From Glebionis coronaria (Eukaryota; Streptophyta; Magnoliopsida; Asterales; Asteraceae), in the NCBI GenBank assembly GCA_025667525.1, contig CM046874.1, positions 282,024,880 through 282,088,879 on the forward strand: a stretch of 64,000 bases of DNA, read 5' to 3'. Within the stretch, counting starts at the first letter, position 1; each line of letters opens with the position of its first letter. The notes beneath the pieces are model-generated. The model had not been told where the DNA came from. It searched no databases and saw only the letters and a program-made list of their open reading frames with translations. Below are positions 35,418-46,868 of this stretch, in pieces. Position numbers and translations under genes: made by a program.

Positions 35418-38400
35418 TTAGGAGGAATCTTTCAATAACTTCTTATGTTGGTGATAAACATATCTAATCAAGTCCTTGGCCACATCACTCGTATAATCAA
35501 TCTCCAAGGGTGTCTCTAGCATCTTCTCCAATACTTCTTTGGACAAGAAATAGTCAGCATCCACAAGCAAATATTCTGAAAACTTTGTAGAGCTCATATG
35601 AAATACACCACAAGTAGAATATAGCCTCCAATGAAGATTACTGAGATCATCTTCAAGATCCTTCCAAATGGCAGGATCTGCTTCTTTTGGACCACACAAA
35701 GTCATAAATGTGTTCCAAAGTCTTATTCCATTAGCTGAAGTAGGTGCTTCAGCTGTATACTTGGCCTCTATTAATCTCCATAGATGCACCAAGTCTTCCC
35801 TGTCTATGCTTGCAAATATAGAAATAACTGAAGTGAAAGTATGTACCTCCTTTCCAAATCGTCCAACCTTCCAAAATCCACACTCATCTTCATCAAAACT
35901 GATGATTGGATTTCTGTCATCTAGAGGTACTACATTTACCAAATCTGAAGCTTCCAAGGGAGAAAGCTTGAGATGCTTCCTTATAACACCTTCAGTTGGA
36001 AAATACACATCCATGTCTTTAGGAAATTGAAAAGGATCTCCTTTCTTCACTGGTCTTTGAGCAATCCTTATTTCCTTTTGAATCTGCATCTCCTCTGCAA
36101 GCTCTTGTTTTCTTTCTTCTGAAAGAAACTGGTAGACATTCTGTTCTTGCACCTTCCTCCAAATAGGATGTGCCCTATACTCTAGCTCCTCAAAAGATAA
36201 GGCCAGCAACTTCTTTGATGTCCAATTAGGCTGATGACATCTAAGCAACTTATAGTACAACTGCCTTCTATCTCTCTTGAGCCAGGTTTTGACCTCTTGT
36301 GCATTAAATCTCATAATCACCTTGATGTCTTCTTGTACCCTAAGAAGAACTTCCAACCCCCAAATTTGATCTGATAAACTCATACCTGGGTTGTCCATCA
36401 CCTGGTCTTCCCAAGCATGGTACATTCTGGTGATTTCTGGTAGGTCCCAATCAACCTGATTCTTCAACTCACTCAACCTTTCCTTTGCTAGCTCATCCCC
36501 ATATTCAAGCCTTTCTGGATCTTCAATAATTTGAATGCTTGAATCTGAGCTATCATCATCTTTTCCATCACCACTTTCTTCCTCACTTTCAGAAACAACA
36601 AATGGTGATCTTCTACTCCTCTTCAAATCTCTTTCCACAAGTTGTGCAGCCAACTGTTCATCAAATGCTATTTGTGCTGCATCTTTCTTTGGAACATCTT
36701 CTTCAATCAAAATACCTTTACCTTTGTCTTTTGGATCAATAATTGGTAAAGTAGAAGAAGAAACCTGTGTGGACACATCTCTGATAATTGTTGATGGCTG
36801 GAATACATCAACACTACCTGCAACTTTGTCAGCGTCCAAGTTGCTCCTATCAGTGCCACGATTACCTTTATCAGCGTTGGATGTGTCAGCGTCCAAACCT
36901 GTATCAGCGCCCAATGTTTCTTTGAAAGATCCTTCCAAGTTCTTTGGTGTCATCTTGGATATATCAACAACTGGATGCTTCTTCAAGTTGGTGAGAGCTT
37001 CAGCAATCTGCAAAGATTCACTAAATTGTGAACTCTTTTCTGAACTCTTTTCACTAGCTGTGTGAATCAACTCATCCTCCTCATCCTCTTTATCCTCCCC
37101 TTTGGAAGATTCCTCCATTAAACTCCTGCTACTTGGATTCTCCAAAACAGTTACTCTCTCCCTCAAAACTTGGAGTTCTCTTCCCTGGTTGTTGACAGTT
37201 TGTACAAGACTGACATTTTGCTTTTGCAAGCTAATGACAGCCGCCGTCAATTCAATTATTGTCATAGGTTCCAATCTGCCCTCAGCTAGAATGGGGATTT
37301 GACCTCCCAAAATAGAATCATGGGGCATGGATGAGGTCTTAATGATGTTAGGACTGTCTTGACCAGCGTCTAAGCCTGTGTCAATAGCCCCAGCCTCACC
37401 CATTTCACCAGCCACACTTGTGGAGGTGGTTCTCTCTGCTACAAGGCTAGGATCACTAGAGGAGAACACTCCAGTAACCCTTTGGCGTTTAGTCAACCTA
37501 GATTGCAAGGGGGTGGAAGATGAAGTAGATTGGGTGGGTGTGGGTTGAAGAAGGGGTGTTTGGGATTGTTCAAGAATTGTATCAGTGTTGGGATTGGCTG
37601 TGTCAGCGCCCACATTTTGAGTGTCAGCGCTGGGTTGGTCAATGTCCATGTTTTCTGGTGAAGGTGATGGTTCATGAATAGGCTCAAGTTGAGGTTCAGG
37701 ATCTGGTTGTGGTTGTGGTTGTGCAGCCTGAATTACTTCAAGCATTGGTTGGGTAAGAGGTATGGATTCATTGGTGGAGCTCATTTTAGCAAAAATGGTT
37801 TTCTGTTGTTTAGGGATCTCATAAAAAGTTTCATGATCCCTAGAACAATATGCTTGTAAATCAAAGACCATTTGCAAAAATCTAGGGTAAGCCAAAGTCA
37901 TTTTACTCCCCTTGTTTTTACACATCCCTTCAAAAATCATTTTTGAAAAATTATACTTAAGTCCACGTGTTATACAAACCAAAGCACTTGCTATTGACCT
38001 GTTTATTTCATTAAAAGAAGTACATTTTGGACTTAAGCATTGTAAAAGGACATGTATCAAATATTTCCAGTCAGAGGGAAATTCCTGCTTATGATATTTA
38101 TTTAAAGTGACATCAGCAGGAATAGGATAACCCAATTCCCTAAGACCCTGTTCTATTGTTGCAATGGCAAGGGTAGTCACACCATCAGCGTCATCAAGAC
38201 GCAAAGCTTGGCGAACCAAAGCTTCAGTGACCACCCATGTTCTTCCATGAACAGTAGAGGTTAATGTGGTCACTCCATTAGTTGTTGTGGAACTAACATT
38301 GTTCCAAAACTGTCTAATGTGTGCGACAGGGACTAATGGTGTATGAGAAAGTGCATACCTCAATGAAGATGCATTTAAAAATGCCACCATCTGTGAATAC

Positions 38401-38498
38401 TGAGGAAATAAAGCATCATCAGCAGTCAAGTAAGCGATCATATTGTGTTGGCTCTTGAACTCCAATGTTAAATTCTTTGAGTTGAATTTGGGTGCCAT
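35418..38498 (-). CDS. Third ORF of the Sirevirus (env position)
   Basis: 1026 codons, intact. Residues 1-235 form a globular part with IRQFWNN and LIHVLLQCLSPK, a type I know as a frequent hypothetical protein in Asteraceae annotations. Residues 236-400 are Pro/Gln/Ser/Thr-rich. A coiled coil follows at about 412-453, then an acidic disordered stretch with NAD/DAD peptides. A second globular part runs from about 690 to 1026. I see no signal peptide or membrane segment, so an envelope role is unlikely despite the position. Function unknown. It lies 1.26 kb after pol and 45 bases from the polypurine tract. Confidence 0.85.
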   Translation of the reverse strand: MAPKFNSKNLTLEFKSQHNMIAYLTADDALFPQYSQMVAFLNASSLRYALSHTPLVPVAHIRQFWNNVSSTTTNGVTTLTSTVHGRTWVVTEALVRQALRLDDADGVTTLAIATIEQGLRELGYPIPADVTLNKYHKQEFPSDWKYLIHVLLQCLSPKCTSFNEINRSIASALVCITRGLKYNFSKMIFEGMCKNKGSKMTLAYPRFLQMVFDLQAYCSRDHETFYEIPKQQKTIFAKMSSTNESIPLTQPMLEVIQAAQPQPQPDPEPQLEPIHEPSPSPENMDIDQPSADTQNVGADTANPNTDTILEQSQTPLLQPTPTQSTSSSTPLQSRLTKRQRVTGVFSSSDPSLVAERTTSTSVAGEMGEAGAIDTGLDAGQDSPNIIKTSSMPHDSILGGQIPILAEGRLEPMTIIELTAAVISLQKQNVSLVQTVNNQGRELQVLRERVTVLENPSSRSLMEESSKGEDKEDEEDELIHTASEKSSEKSSQFSESLQIAEALTNLKKHPVVDISKMTPKNLEGSFKETLGADTGLDADTSNADKGNRGTDRSNLDADKVAGSVDVFQPSTIIRDVSTQVSSSTLPIIDPKDKGKGILIEEDVPKKDAAQIAFDEQLAAQLVERDLKRSRRSPFVVSESEEESGDGKDDDSSDSSIQIIEDPERLEYGDELAKERLSELKNQVDWDLPEITRMYHAWEDQVMDNPGMSLSDQIWGLEVLLRVQEDIKVIMRFNAQEVKTWLKRDRRQLYYKLLRCHQPNWTSKKLLALSFEELEYRAHPIWRKVQEQNVYQFLSEERKQELAEEMQIQKEIRIAQRPVKKGDPFQFPKDMDVYFPTEGVIRKHLKLSPLEASDLVNVVPLDDRNPIISFDEDECGFWKVGRFGKEVHTFTSVISIFASIDREDLVHLWRLIEAKYTAEAPTSANGIRLWNTFMTLCGPKEADPAIWKDLEDDLSNLHWRLYSTCGVFHMSSTKFSEYLLVDADYFLSKEVLEKMLETPLEIDYTSDVAKDLIRYVYHQHKKLLKDSS

Positions 38499-39756
38499 GA
38501 TTGAAAGCTGTTTAAGTTATATGATATGGGAAAAATCTAGGAGAAAAAGTGTTAGACAAGAAAATATGAATACCCAGAATAAAAAGATTAGCCAAATTTA
38601 TAGGAGAGATGCATGATTTTGATTGGTCAAAAATGAGGCGGTTATATTCAAAGAGCAATCATGAAAATCTTGAATCAAATATAACTTATCTCATGCATTA
38701 ATTAAAAGTAACTTCTCCCCAAAATTACGGCCAAAGATTAGTCAAAAAATAACAACTGGGTAGGGCCCACTAGGTGTCAACGGTCAAAAATAGCCCATCA
38801 GCGCCCAACGGCTATATTTTCTTGTCAGCGTTTGCCTAAAGCCTTGTCAGCGTCACGATTGGACGTAACAGCGTTTGGAGAAAAACTTGTCAGCGTCTAA
38901 AAAGTAAAAATAAAAATATTTAAAAAGAAAAAGACCTTAACAAAGTAATTTATCCTAAGAGAAATATCTTACAAGTTGATAATAATTACTGGGCGGCAAG
39001 CACTGTCCATTTATGCACACTTGCATAAGCAAGATAGACACAAATGTCCTCTAGAGTCCCTTGCTAACCAAAATACTTACCAACAAAGTTATTTCATAAA
39101 ATTCTTTGTAACTCCCAGGTAAACCCATATCCAAAGTATTCCCAAGTCTCCCATCAGACCATAACCAATTCTAAGTCAAAAATGTCTTGGCAGCATGCAA
39201 AGTTGATATACTATGCATGCTACAGTGCCTCATGGTTTAGTAAAACTAACCCATACTCACCTGTGGACACAATCTAGAATTGTGATGAGAGTATTCTAAG
39301 AATACCCAAGAGTCCTAAAGGTTCCTTAAACCTCCCCTTAAACTATGATACATGAGTTCTCAAAATATATATATGAACATTAAAAATTTATGTCAAGATA
39401 GGAATATAAATATTCCAACCATCATCCATAAACAAAACATGTCCAAATAGCTCTTCAAAGATCCATAAGCAACTCTGTATCCAATGGCATAAAGCTACCA
39501 TTACCTGCACATTTAGATGAAAACCACAAAACTAACATTTGTTGCTAACAGCGTCCCGACAACACTTAACAGCGTTGAAGAAACTCTTGTCAGCGTTAGA
39601 CCATAATATCTCTAACAACGGCAAAATAACACTTGACAGCGTTACATTTACCTTTGTCAGTGTTAGAAAAATAATGTGGAAAATCTAAATCATCACAAAG
39701 ACCAATAACAATGCATATCCTGTACATACTTTTACAAAAAGGTTCCAAAACACATA
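38499..39756 (-). other. Spacer between Sirevirus pol and third ORF
   Basis: No gene. It holds two clusters of CAGCG motifs, five between 38795 and 38900 and four between 39545 and 39650. It may carry a promoter or splice acceptor for the third ORF, which I cannot identify with confidence. Confidence 0.6.
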
Positions 39757-42700
39757 TTAAGTGAGATTAACCATTCCAATATTTGTTACCAAATATTGAA
39801 ATCTTCCAGCATCAAAAGGTTTAGTTAATAAATCAGCTACATTATCTTCAGTATCTACCCTATCTGGTTGTATTAAACCTTTCTCAAAGCAATCTCTTAT
39901 AAAATGGTGTCTAATTTCTATGTGTTTGGTTTTAGAATGATGTACAGGATTTTTAATAATGCATAAAGTACTGTTATTGTCTACAAAAATCTTGGTATGC
40001 ATAAAATTATACCCATAATCCAACAGCTGGTTCTGAATCCATAAGACTTGTCCACAACAAGCAGCTGCAGCAACATATTCTGCTTCAGTTGTAGAGTTGG
40101 CCACCACTGTTTGTTTCTTGCATTGCCAAGATATTAATCTGCTCCCAAGAAATTGGCATCCACCAGTTGTGGATTTCCTATCAAACTTGTCACCACCATA
40201 ATCACTGTCTGAATATGCAATAAGGTCCAAGGGAGAATCTTTTGGGTACCATAATCCAAGATCTGGATAACATCTTAGGTACCTAAAAATCCTCTTCACA
40301 GCAAAAAGGTGACATTCTTTGGGAGTCACTTGATGGCGTGCACATGCACACACAGCAAACATGATGTCAGGTCTTGAGGCTGTAAGATACATCAATGATC
40401 CAATCATTGATCTATAGTGCCTAACATCCACATCTTTTCCAGCTCCAATTTTTCCCCAAGGGTATTGCCTATCCATAGGAGTGGAAGCCTCCTTCTCATG
40501 TGGAGAAAAACCATATTTCTTCAAGATTTCAGCTACATACTTGTCTTGGGAGATGAAGATACCATCTTCTTTCTGCTGAACTTGTAAACCTAGAAAGAAG
40601 TTCATCTCACCCATTGCACTCATCTTGAATTTATCTGTCATGAGCTTGGAAAAATCCTCACTCATTTTTGGATCAGTAGAGCCAAAAATGATGTCATCAA
40701 CATAGACCTGCACAAGCAACACATGTTTTCCTTTCTTCTTTGTAAACAGTGTCTGATCTATGGTGCCCCTCTTGAAACCATTTTCCACCAAGTAGGTGGA
40801 CAATGTACCATACCATGCTCTTGGGGCTTGATGAAGGCCATACATTGCCTTCTTTACTCTATAAACCTTGTCTGGATTCTCAGGATCTTCAAAACCAGGA
40901 GGCTGCATTACATAAACCTCCTCAACAATTGTGCCATAGAGGAAAGCACTCTTCACATCCATTTGATAAACAGTAAAATTCATGCAAGAAGCATAAGCTA
41001 AGAAAATTCTGATAGCTTCAATTCTTGCAACTGGAGCAAAGACTTCTTCATAATCTATGCCTTCCTCTTGTGTATAACCCTGAGCTACCAAACGTGCCTT
41101 GTTTCTGACCACAATGCCTCTTTCATCTTTCTTGTTCCTTAGAACCCATCTTGTCCCAATTGGTCTCACATACCTAGGACAATCAACCAGCTCCCAAACA
41201 TCCTGTATAGCAAATTGGTGAAGCTCATCCTGCATTGCTTCCACCCAACTTGGTTCTTTGAGAGCATCAAAAATCTTCTTGGGTTCTTCCTGTGACAGAA
41301 AACAGGCAAACAAACATGCTTGTACAAGAGGGGTATCAACCTTCTTGTGTATATTGGCAATAAATCCACCAAGACCTTGATGGGATCTTCTTGTCTGAAC
41401 TGGAGCCATAACATCACCAATGATTTGAGATGTGGGGTGATCCTTTGCTGTGGAAGTGAGAACTCCTCCTTCAAAAAGTCTGGTGTCCTCAATTTCACGC
41501 TCCATGTTGCCAATATCTTCTTCAGATTCTTCTTGATCAACAGGAATCTCTTCATGAATATTGGAAGGTCCACCCTGTTCAAAATGAGAAGAGAAAAGCT
41601 GTGTAAAGGTGTCTCCAAAGTCTGATCCTTGTTTGTCAGCGTTTGGGCTAACAACGCCTGAACTGGTGTTGTCAGCGTTGGAGCCATCAGCGTCTGAATT
41701 GGTCGTGTCAGCGCTTGATTTTCCTTTGTCAGCGCCTGAAGAATCATGCATGTTTGTATTTGGTGGTATTTGAACACCACCATTATCTTTCCTTGCAGCA
41801 GTAGCAGCAGTAGCAGCAGCATAATACTCATCTGTCCATATAGGAAGTGTAACATATTCTTGTGTGGGAGATGATTCAACTGCTGGTGGTCCATCCTCCT
41901 TAGCAACCTGTATACCTGAAACATTACCAATTCTCTTTTCCAAAACACTTGAAGTTACCTTCACAATGTCTGGATCAGTAACAGGCATATAATTTAAAGC
42001 TCTAGATAAAGGTTCTAAGTCAAACAACCAATTTGGACCACTCTCAGGATCACTAGGTTTACTTTCTAAAAACCTAACATGTACCTTTTCAAGTATACGT
42101 TTTTCCTTTTTAATGTAAACCCTATATCCTTTACTCTGCACTGAATAACCCATGAAGTAGCCTTCATCACCTTTTGAATCAAATTTACCTAGGGCCTCAC
42201 TAGTTTCTAGAACAACTACATGACATCCAAAAGGCTTCAGAAAACCAATATTTGGCTTCCTTCCCCAAAGTAATTCATAAGGTGTCTTATTATGTATCTT
42301 GTTGACCAATGCCCTATTTTGAACATAACAAGCTGTGTTAACAGCTTCAGCCCAAAAAGCTATAGGGAAGTGGGCATCAGCCAACATGGTTCTGGCTGCT
42401 TCAATAAGGGTCCTATTCTTTCTCTCAGCAACCCCATTTTGTTGTGGGGTTCTAGCTATGCTAAACTGCCTAGTAATCCCTTTCTTGGCACAAAAATCAT
42501 CCAACAACTGATTTCTAAACTCACCCCCATTGTCACTTCTAATAATTTTGACCTCATTACCATTTTTCTTTTCAATCTGGGTAATAAAATTAATCAGACT
42601 TAGGGCAGTTTCACTTTTCTTGGCTAAAAAGAAAGTCCATGTGAACCTGGAGTAATCATCAGTAATGACAAAACAATATGATTTACCCTTCAAACTTTCT

Positions 42701-43404
42701 ATATTAGTTGGACCAAAGAGGTCCATATGCAATAAGTGAAGGGGTTTAGAACTAGAGTGCACCTGTTTAGACCTGAATGAGACCTTGTGCTGCTTGCCCT
42801 TAAGACATGCAACACAAGAGTGGTCATTGTGGAAAGCCTTTTCAGGCAAACCATCAACTAAACCAAGCCTCACAAGCCTATTAATATTCTTAAAGTTTAT
42901 GTGCCCTAGTCTCCTGTGCCAAAGATTACTTTCATCTACTGAGGCTTTAGCATACAGACATGACATCTTATTATTTACCTTAATTCCATTAAGATTCACA
43001 TTATATATGTCTTTATGCCTTGGTGTTCTAAAATCTATGTATTTCTCCTCAGGGAGCTTATAATCTTTGCTTAACACCAAGCACTCAGTATCTGTGAAAA
43101 GAACCTTATTTTTGTTATCACACACTTGTGATACACTAAACAAATTATAATCCAGGCCTTTCACCAAGAAGACATTATCAAACCTAAGATTGTTGGTGAC
43201 AAGGGTTCCTTTTCCTGTGATTGTGCCGTAGCCACCTCCAAAGTATACCTTATCACCATCTTGAATAGGAGAGAAATTGGTCAGATAGTCTTCCTTTCCA
43301 GTCATGTGCCTTGAGCATCCACTATCCCAGTATCCATAGTCATTGATCTTCTTCTGAATGCCCTGCACATAAAGAAAACACATTAGTTTTCTTTGGGAAC
43401 CCAA
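39757..43404 (-). CDS. pol: Sirevirus pol: protease, integrase, RT, RNase H
   Basis: The frame of about 1215 codons is open; its first codon here is TTG, and the true entry is unclear (see the gag/pol junction). The protease site is [11 protein letters not shown] (Asp 27). A GAG-pre-integrase finger has H163, H168, C197 and C200. Integrase D228, D291 and E327 are present (HMDLF, SDNGGEF, VAERKN). After an acidic linker with NAD/SAD peptides comes RT with [11 protein letters not shown] and YVDD at 901-904, then RNase H ([15 protein letters not shown]). All catalytic residues that I can check are there. The order protease-integrase-RT is that of Copia. Confidence 0.95.
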   Translation of the reverse strand: MGSQRKLMCFLYVQGIQKKINDYGYWDSGCSRHMTGKEDYLTNFSPIQDGDKVYFGGGYGTITGKGTLVTNNLRFDNVFLVKGLDYNLFSVSQVCDNKNKVLFTDTECLVLSKDYKLPEEKYIDFRTPRHKDIYNVNLNGIKVNNKMSCLYAKASVDESNLWHRRLGHINFKNINRLVRLGLVDGLPEKAFHNDHSCVACLKGKQHKVSFRSKQVHSSSKPLHLLHMDLFGPTNIESLKGKSYCFVITDDYSRFTWTFFLAKKSETALSLINFITQIEKKNGNEVKIIRSDNGGEFRNQLLDDFCAKKGITRQFSIARTPQQNGVAERKNRTLIEAARTMLADAHFPIAFWAEAVNTACYVQNRALVNKIHNKTPYELLWGRKPNIGFLKPFGCHVVVLETSEALGKFDSKGDEGYFMGYSVQSKGYRVYIKKEKRILEKVHVRFLESKPSDPESGPNWLFDLEPLSRALNYMPVTDPDIVKVTSSVLEKRIGNVSGIQVAKEDGPPAVESSPTQEYVTLPIWTDEYYAAATAATAARKDNGGVQIPPNTNMHDSSGADKGKSSADTTNSDADGSNADNTSSGVVSPNADKQGSDFGDTFTQLFSSHFEQGGPSNIHEEIPVDQEESEEDIGNMEREIEDTRLFEGGVLTSTAKDHPTSQIIGDVMAPVQTRRSHQGLGGFIANIHKKVDTPLVQACLFACFLSQEEPKKIFDALKEPSWVEAMQDELHQFAIQDVWELVDCPRYVRPIGTRWVLRNKKDERGIVVRNKARLVAQGYTQEEGIDYEEVFAPVARIEAIRIFLAYASCMNFTVYQMDVKSAFLYGTIVEEVYVMQPPGFEDPENPDKVYRVKKAMYGLHQAPRAWYGTLSTYLVENGFKRGTIDQTLFTKKKGKHVLLVQVYVDDIIFGSTDPKMSEDFSKLMTDKFKMSAMGEMNFFLGLQVQQKEDGIFISQDKYVAEILKKYGFSPHEKEASTPMDRQYPWGKIGAGKDVDVRHYRSMIGSLMYLTASRPDIMFAVCACARHQVTPKECHLFAVKRIFRYLRCYPDLGLWYPKDSPLDLIAYSDSDYGGDKFDRKSTTGGCQFLGSRLISWQCKKQTVVANSTTEAEYVAAAACCGQVLWIQNQLLDYGYNFMHTKIFVDNNSTLCIIKNPVHHSKTKHIEIRHHFIRDCFEKGLIQPDRVDTEDNVADLLTKPFDAGRFQYLVTNIGMVNLT
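43363..43404 (-). promoter_or_regulatory. gag/pol junction with possible 3' splice site
   Basis: The gag frame ends at TAA (43385-43383) and pol is open in the -1 frame across 43404-43383, without an ATG before the protease other than one just past the gag stop. The minus strand reads CTAAT, a T-rich tract and TTATGTGCAG then GG: a good branch point and splice acceptor ending at 43363. I see no canonical X-XXY-YYZ slip site. Pol may be reached by splicing or by frameshift; this is inference. Confidence 0.4.
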
Positions 43405-46268
43405 GCCTTGGAAGACTTGGATTCATTTGGTTGTTCAACAAGAACAGACTTGGTTCTCATAACAACCCCATTTTCATCCCTGTTTGAATGAAATTCCCAG
43501 TTAACCCCAATTGGTGTTGACAATGCCTTTGAAATATAATGAAACCTGTTGCATGTCATAGAAATACCAGTATTATTAGGGTTCTGGTCTTGTTTTGGTC
43601 TCCATGTTAAGCTAGTAGAAGCTTTAGACCTATTTCCCTGTGGCTGCAAATACCTAGGTTTAGCAGTGTGTCTGTCAGCGCTGAAATTACTCCTGTCAGC
43701 GCCCCGATTGCTCTTATCAGCGTTGAACCTAGGGTTTGCTACAGGAACCCATTGCCTATTTGACCAAGTATTTGACTTTTGAAAGGGTCTTAGGCCTTGT
43801 GTGTTAGACCCTCTTGAAAAGAATGGGGCTGGTCTAACAACTTGTGAACTTTTGTTCACAAAGGTATTGGGTCTGACAGTGTTTGACCTATGTTGACTTT
43901 TGTCAGCGCTGAAATGGTTCCTGTCAGCGTTGACATTGGAAGCGTTGACACATTTGTAGGCCAAATGTGAAAAGCTCCCACATGTGTAACAAGCTTTTCT
44001 AGACATAGTCTTAGGTCTAGAAGCAAAGAAGCCTGTTCCATGGTTACTAACTTGGCTTTTTGGTGACCTAGAATTTCTATACATCTCTGCATATTTAACA
44101 CTAGGTTTTCTAATATTTTGTGGGCCAAGATCAACAGGTTTGCCAGTGGTAGGGTGTGTGATCTTAATAGGTTTAGGATCATCAATTGATTTTGTGATTG
44201 GTGTGGGCTCATTTGGACTTTCACACAATAACCCTCCCTTAACAAACAAAGTGTGGTTAGCTTTCTTCCACTCTTCTAGGTCAGTCAGCTTTTGCTGATA
44301 TTCCTCAACTGGGGAAGTCACTCTAGGTGGAGGAATGAACTCCTCCTCTTGGCATTCTGGCAAGCCAGTCCAAGATAAGTCCTTTGATTGGACACCATAG
44401 AAATCCCCAGCTGGTGGTGGAACAACAGTATAATTATTCATCCCAATCCCACTCATATCCTTAGAGTCTCTTTGTTTACTAACACACTCTCCTAGGGTTT
44501 GTGTGGCCTTATCAAATCTCTGGATTTTAAGACTCACATTATCTTTATTTTTGTTAGCTTCCTCTAACTGAGCTATCAAATCAAGATTAACCCTATTTAC
44601 TATATCTTGAACATCCTTACTCTGATGTAACTCATGTTTTAAGATATTTATTTGATCTTTTAAATCAAACTCCATTTTCTTATACTCAGTTACTGTCTTT
44701 TCTGTTTGGGTAAGAGCAATTTGATAGTTAGATACTTTGCACCTTAGAGTACTTGCTTCATCTAATAATTTAACTATCTCTTGTTTTGATTTTTCAGTAT
44801 TTAAACGACAACCCTTAGAACAGAAAGCATCATCATATACCTCATTATCTGATGAAGAGGAGGAGTGTGCCATGAGAGCATATTCAGCATGCTCTTCTTT
44901 AACTTCAGCAACCAAAGCTCTGTCCTCTTCCTCATTCTTAGCCATCCAGCTCCAATCCCATTCTCCAACACCATCAATTTGTTGAACAGCAACCATGGCC
45001 TTGGGATCTGGGTTCTTAATCATTTGGCTAGAAGGCTTCCCAGCATCAGATCTCCTTGGAGATCTACATTCCCTCATAAAGTGCCCCATCCTATGACAGT
45101 TGTAGCACTCTACCTTGGACTTGTCAAAGCCAGCAACATCCTTAGCATTAAAGGTCATCTTCTTCTTGAACCTTTTATTGAACCTGTTTGCTCTTAAACT
45201 TACAAGAGCCATAGTCCACTTGATGTCCATCTCTTCCAATTGCTCATCACTTATCTGCTCAAGATCTTCATAAGTAATCCTTGAATCACTAGGCAAAGAA
45301 GCAATGAATGCACACACAGTATCAAGATCAAAACCAGCAGGTTTAATTCTATCAGCGCCATGATTGTGTGTGTCAGCGCTTGAGTACAAGGCGTTGACAG
45401 GATATGATCCAGCGCTGACAGATTGACATCCAGCGCTGACACCTTGAGATCCAGTTGCTGAATGTCCATAGAAGTTCATGGAATCAAATTGGCCTTCACT
45501 TTGTGAAAAGAAGGCCATGTTGCTGCTAGAAGATTTGTTATCACTCTCCAATTGCCATTCATTCTCCAACAGCCTTAACTTGTTGAAGATGTCATCAAAC
45601 CTGGAAGTCTTGTGGGTGTTATTGACAAGAATAGATCTTGTCTCAATTTTCCATACATCACCAAGGCTTTTGAGAAAAGTAGCATTTAATTCAGGGTCAT
45701 CAATCTGTTTTCCCATGAAGGAAAGTTGACTTGTGATGTCAAGAAGTCTACTTCTCACACTGCTGAGATTCTCATTAGGTTGAGCTTTAAAGACAGCATA
45801 CTCATGCAAGAGTTGCTTCTTCTTTTCTTCTTTTGTGTCAGCATTGCCACCATGTGCTACTTCAAGAGCTTCCCAAAGCTCTTTTGCAGACTCAAAACGT
45901 TTGTACTTGTGCTGATTCTCATGACCTAGGGCATGTTTCAAGATGTTCAGAATTTTCATGTCCACCCTCTTCTTGGCTATGTCTTCAACAGCAACAGCTC
46001 TCCCATCATCAGGCTTTTCCACTTTATCAGCTTCAGGACAATTAGGAACAGCTGTCCTTGCGGCAATAGCAGCAGTAATCTTTGCTGCTTTATCGAATGT
46101 GTTCCCATATTCGATAATTTCCCAAAGAGTGTAGTCATGAATAGCTATGTATTGCTCAAAGTTGGACTTCCAAAGTTCAAAGTTCCTGGCATCAAACATG
46201 GGAATTTTGATACTAGGGTTTGAGAAGTTGTTTTGAAGCAAAGCAGGAGGTTGATTTGTTCCAGACAT
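43383..46268 (-). CDS. gag: Sirevirus gag
   Basis: 961 codons with an ATG 89 bases after the primer site. Residues about 20-240 match the Copia gag (UBN2) fold, with [10 protein letters not shown] and KELWEALE. The first zinc knuckle is at 388-401 ([14 protein letters not shown]). A coiled coil lies at about 495-595. A second knuckle is at 760-773 ([14 protein letters not shown]). Two clusters of NAD/SAD/GAD peptides follow from embedded TCAGCG motifs (about 276-306 and 778-870). Such a long gag with two knuckles fits Sireviruses. It would form the virus-like particle and bind element RNA in the cytoplasm. Confidence 0.93.
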   Translation of the reverse strand: MSGTNQPPALLQNNFSNPSIKIPMFDARNFELWKSNFEQYIAIHDYTLWEIIEYGNTFDKAAKITAAIAARTAVPNCPEADKVEKPDDGRAVAVEDIAKKRVDMKILNILKHALGHENQHKYKRFESAKELWEALEVAHGGNADTKEEKKKQLLHEYAVFKAQPNENLSSVRSRLLDITSQLSFMGKQIDDPELNATFLKSLGDVWKIETRSILVNNTHKTSRFDDIFNKLRLLENEWQLESDNKSSSSNMAFFSQSEGQFDSMNFYGHSATGSQGVSAGCQSVSAGSYPVNALYSSADTHNHGADRIKPAGFDLDTVCAFIASLPSDSRITYEDLEQISDEQLEEMDIKWTMALVSLRANRFNKRFKKKMTFNAKDVAGFDKSKVECYNCHRMGHFMRECRSPRRSDAGKPSSQMIKNPDPKAMVAVQQIDGVGEWDWSWMAKNEEEDRALVAEVKEEHAEYALMAHSSSSSDNEVYDDAFCSKGCRLNTEKSKQEIVKLLDEASTLRCKVSNYQIALTQTEKTVTEYKKMEFDLKDQINILKHELHQSKDVQDIVNRVNLDLIAQLEEANKNKDNVSLKIQRFDKATQTLGECVSKQRDSKDMSGIGMNNYTVVPPPAGDFYGVQSKDLSWTGLPECQEEEFIPPPRVTSPVEEYQQKLTDLEEWKKANHTLFVKGGLLCESPNEPTPITKSIDDPKPIKITHPTTGKPVDLGPQNIRKPSVKYAEMYRNSRSPKSQVSNHGTGFFASRPKTMSRKACYTCGSFSHLAYKCVNASNVNADRNHFSADKSQHRSNTVRPNTFVNKSSQVVRPAPFFSRGSNTQGLRPFQKSNTWSNRQWVPVANPRFNADKSNRGADRSNFSADRHTAKPRYLQPQGNRSKASTSLTWRPKQDQNPNNTGISMTCNRFHYISKALSTPIGVNWEFHSNRDENGVVMRTKSVLVEQPNESKSSKAWVPKEN

Positions 46269-46357
46269 GATGTTTTTAGGGTTTTGAGAATTTTAGGGTT
46301 TTAGGGTTTGGTGTTTTAGGGTTCTGCGTTACTTAAAGATCAAAAGTTTCTCAACAA

Positions 46358-46369
46358 GCTCTGATACCA
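46358..46369 (-). other. Primer binding site, tRNA-iMet type
   Basis: The minus strand reads TGGTATCAGAGC, two bases after the LTR. Confidence 0.9.
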
Positions 46370-46371
46370 CT

Positions 46372-46868
46372 TGTTGATCCCAAACTTAGATCGATTAGCT
46401 TTGTGTATACGAGATTAGATCAAGTACTACACGTAGAGAAACCTTTGCTTATGAATAAAGTAACAAAGTGTTATGCGGAATTAACACTTGATCTAAAACA
46501 CAATGATGTTAAACAAACTTTCACTTGTATTAGAATAATCGTGTTGATTACAATGAAAGGTTTAACTTGCGAATACTATGAAAACTGATATATGACTTTA
46601 ACCTAAAAGACCTTCTTTTATAGAACAAGAAGTCTTGTACAATAAGCTACGAATCAACTATTCTAGGTAAAGATAATAATAGAAAATACAATGTCGTGCT
46701 TATCTTTACCATACATAAATAAAGAAACAAATAAACAAAAGATATTCTATCAGTGTCAATCTTCAAGGCTGTCAGCGTTGACTTCTATCAGCGTCCAAAG
46801 TCAATCTATCAGCGTTGACTTTCTTCTTATCAGCGTTTGGTGATCTGACCCATATTTTATTCCCAACA
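46372..46868 (-). repeat. 5' LTR of the Sirevirus
   Basis: 497 bp, identical by eye to the 3' LTR. The TATA box CTATAAAAG lies at 46623-46615 on the minus strand. CAGCG motifs cluster at the U3 start (46773-46831). Confidence 0.95.

Larger units (their letters stand above)
34861..46868 (-). mobile_element. Full-length Copia element, Sirevirus type
   Basis: The element is 12,008 bp with target duplication AATGG at 34856-34860 and 46869-46873. LTRs are 497 bp each, and I see no difference between them. Order on the minus strand: LTR, Met primer site, gag, pol, spacer, third ORF, polypurine tract, LTR. Large gag with two zinc knuckles, Copia-order pol and an ORF after pol are the Sirevirus plan. 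All three ORFs are open, so the copy could be active. It sits in an Athila ORF. Confidence 0.93.

Noticed and set aside
36535..37065. 176-codon Ser-rich ORF on the plus strand
   Set aside because: It is antisense to the intact third ORF and has no family features.
35418..38498. Host gene (large intact ORF)
   Set aside because: It lies inside a complete LTR element with target duplication, after pol.
41166..41948. 260-codon Leu/Thr-rich ORF on the minus strand
   Set aside because: It overlaps intact pol in another frame.
46358..46369. tRNA gene
   Set aside because: Only the 12-base primer match is present, beside an LTR, with no tRNA body. The same applies to the other primer sites.
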